Position numbers and translations under genes: made by a program. Below, piece by piece: positions 63,661 to 64,000 of a stretch of 64,000 nt of DNA. The notes beneath the pieces are model-generated. The model was not told the DNA's origin, did no database searches, and was given only the letters and a program-made list of their open reading frames with translations. The DNA comes from Symsagittifera roscoffensis (lineage: Eukaryota > Xenacoelomorpha > Acoela > Convolutidae): positions 40,863,831-40,927,830 of the forward strand of contig NC_087070.1 in NCBI RefSeq assembly GCF_963678635.1, written 5' to 3'. Every line of letters begins with the position of its first letter. Position 1 is the first letter of the stretch.

Positions 63661-64000
63661 TTTGGGTCGCGCAAACTCGCGCAAAACAATTCTATTGATC
63701 ACAATTGCAGCATTCCCATTTTGAGTTGCAAAATAAGTCCCCGGCCTCAGTCCGGGTAGCCATTAAAGAACAAACATCAATTAATATTTTAAGATAATTG
63801 TTCTGTTCTACAAGTTTGTGATGCTTATTGGCCCCGCCCAGATTACAAACGCATATCTTCAAATCAATTTAAAAACTGCGAACAAGCGGAGACTAACCCA
63901 AAAAAGTTGTTTATTTATAGGTCAGTCTTCTTCGTTCGGTTTGTCCAGCCAAAACACAATAATCGACCCAAAACGCAGAAAACGCGAAATACCCGAAATA
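63661..64000. other. Non-coding end of window
   Basis: Starts with TTTGGGTCGCGCAAACTCGC, a relative of the array unit, then unique sequence. I see nothing else. Confidence 0.5.

Noticed and set aside
62763-63698. 311-codon open frame on plus and 301-codon frame on minus
   Set aside because: Both are products of a 30-bp tandem unit whose length is a multiple of three; no start context, splice signal or non-repeat coding sequence supports them.

Overview
The window is eukaryotic nuclear DNA, most likely from an invertebrate animal. The host sequence is AT-rich, the genes are broken into short exons with GT/AG borders, introns run from about 0.2 to 11 kb, and most of the DNA is mobile-element debris and tandem repeats. 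No bacterial-type operon, CRISPR array or rRNA gene is visible. I cannot place the species.

Layout. (1) 1-3.3 kb: the last two exons of a plus-strand MICU3-like mitochondrial calcium uptake regulator, with a complete 446-bp MITE in the intron before them. (2) 5.8-46.2 kb: one large minus-strand gene that I assembled from 21 exons. The reading phases of the chosen exons fit and the lengths sum to 4257 bp, giving about 1418 residues plus stop. It converges tail-to-tail with the MICU gene. I do not recognise the protein. It has an acidic disordered N-terminus, a long helical-looking core split by a ~150-residue Arg/Pro/Gly-rich insert, and a polar C-terminal tail. Its introns hold most of the repeats: hAT-type MITE copies, a gypsy-like gag remnant with an LTR-like flank (39.3-43.4 kb), and a 29-unit array of a 289-bp satellite (25.7-34.03 kb) with nested higher-order repeats. 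(3) 46.2-64 kb: little coding evidence. There is a 22-bp minisatellite (48.5-51.3 kb), a promoter-like segment followed by a short ORF starting MGCSGSK (53.1 kb), a rearranged duplication (57.3-59.7 kb), and a nearly perfect 28-copy 30-bp array (62.8-63.66 kb).

Points most worth a second look: the unidentified 1418-residue protein; three of its introns whose best donors read AG|GCA rather than GT, and one more with an odd border; the higher-order structure of the 289-bp array inside intron 6; a DR5-spaced AGGTCA array and a cluster of CCGGAAG sites in the sequence next to the gag remnant; and the small dual-acylation-type ORF. Gene calls rest on reading frames, splice signals and remembered family features; no database search was run.
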